Below, piece by piece: positions 63,741-64,000 of a stretch of DNA of 64,000 nucleotides. The notes beneath the pieces were generated by a model. That model searched no databases, had not been told where the DNA came from, and saw nothing but the letters and a program-made list of their open reading frames with translations. The stretch spans positions 2,159,127-2,223,126 of the forward strand of contig NZ_JAFMTA010000001.1 in the NCBI RefSeq assembly GCF_017916515.1, written 5' to 3'. Position 1 is the first letter of the stretch, and every line of letters begins with the position of its first letter. A program made the translations under genes and the position numbers. This DNA comes from Naasia sp. SYSU D00948. GTDB taxonomy: Bacteria > Actinomycetota > Actinomycetes > Actinomycetales > Microbacteriaceae.

Positions 63741-64000
63741 TATCCGAGGGCTACGACATGTCGCCCAGGCACTGATCTCACCGGCATACTTCTTGATTTA
63801 TCTCGCGGCGGCCGCGCAGTAGAGCCTATGTGATTAGGGGCACGAACGGGGCACGTAACGGTTCAGATCCCCACGGGTGCTGCTTCCGGAGGCGGCTGGC
63901 GCTGGTTTGCCTGGCCTGCGAGGTTGGCCTCGACGGCTCGCGGGGTGTGAATGCGCGCGGGCTGTGACCTGCTCGGGCATCGTGACGGCCACCGCGACTC
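63741..64000. other. window end, no complete gene; possible element boundary
   Basis: The first 100 bases are A/T-richer than the surroundings (for example ATACTTCTTGATTTAT), followed by GGGGCACGAACGGGGCACG, a repeat-like stretch. One minus-strand frame is open from the right edge to a stop near 63838 and could be the C-terminus of a gene entering from the right. It shows no recognisable motif in the 160 bases available. Confidence 0.3.

Noticed and set aside
63695-63775. A functional tRNA-Gly gene
   Set aside because: The D-arm and 5' acceptor strand are missing and the anticodon stem pairs only at three positions.

Overview
The window is about 70% GC with dense, short-gap operons, frequent GTG starts, and many genes that begin a few bases after a TANNNT -10 box. 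Together with family members typical of the group (GlgX-TreY-TreZ, YkoEDC, an SCO4848-like membrane protein, EttA, PepN, GlbO), this points to an actinomycete of the family Microbacteriaceae. I cannot fix the genus. It looks like chromosome; no insertion sequence, CRISPR array or replication origin is visible.

Layout. 0-3 kb: end of an FAD oxidoreductase, a small protein, DNA polymerase IV and a holin-like membrane protein. 3-9.5 kb: a glgX-treY-treZ operon turning glycogen-type glucan into trehalose. 9.5-13.5 kb: a GerW-like protein, a repeat-rich gap, an F420-type oxidoreductase and a two-component system. 13.5-17 kb: a TPP riboswitch driving the ykoEDC thiamine-precursor importer plus a P-loop kinase. 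17-29.4 kb: housekeeping genes, including a D,D-carboxypeptidase-like protein without catalytic residues, two tRNAs (His, Arg), oligoribonuclease, GDPD, MarR, an EamA exporter, aldo/keto reductase, MsrA, a second SSB and a frameshifted PHP phosphoesterase. 29.4-36 kb: EttA, thioesterases, GlbO, MscS, a VOC protein and a Bcr/CflA exporter.

37-51.5 kb is the most distinctive part: a divergent catabolic locus. On the minus strand lie iolC (5-dehydro-2-deoxygluconokinase) and an iolA/mmsA dehydrogenase. On the plus strand lie an ATPase-less CUT1 sugar ABC importer, two SDR dehydrogenases, a stand-alone IolC-C-terminal-type aldolase (DUF2090), a DUF4432 mutarotase-like protein, a zinc dehydrogenase, a TIM-barrel isomerase, a Gfo/Idh/MocA dehydrogenase, a beta-propeller lactonase and a GntR/UTRA regulator. 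The lower half of inositol catabolism (kinase, aldolase, semialdehyde dehydrogenase) is present, but no recognisable IolB or IolD is. This suggests another sugar or sugar derivative is oxidised to 5-dehydro-2-deoxygluconate and fed into that lower branch.

51.5-64 kb: PepN, a YbaK-type protein, RpiB, a Nei-type glycosylase without its zinc-finger cysteines, a PaiB-like protein, an amidohydrolase, a luciferase-like oxidoreductase, an RsbQ hydrolase coupled to a PAS-GGDEF cyclase, a TetR regulator and a P-loop kinase. The window ends just past a 3' half-tRNA-Gly, which may be the attachment site of an integrated element lying further right.
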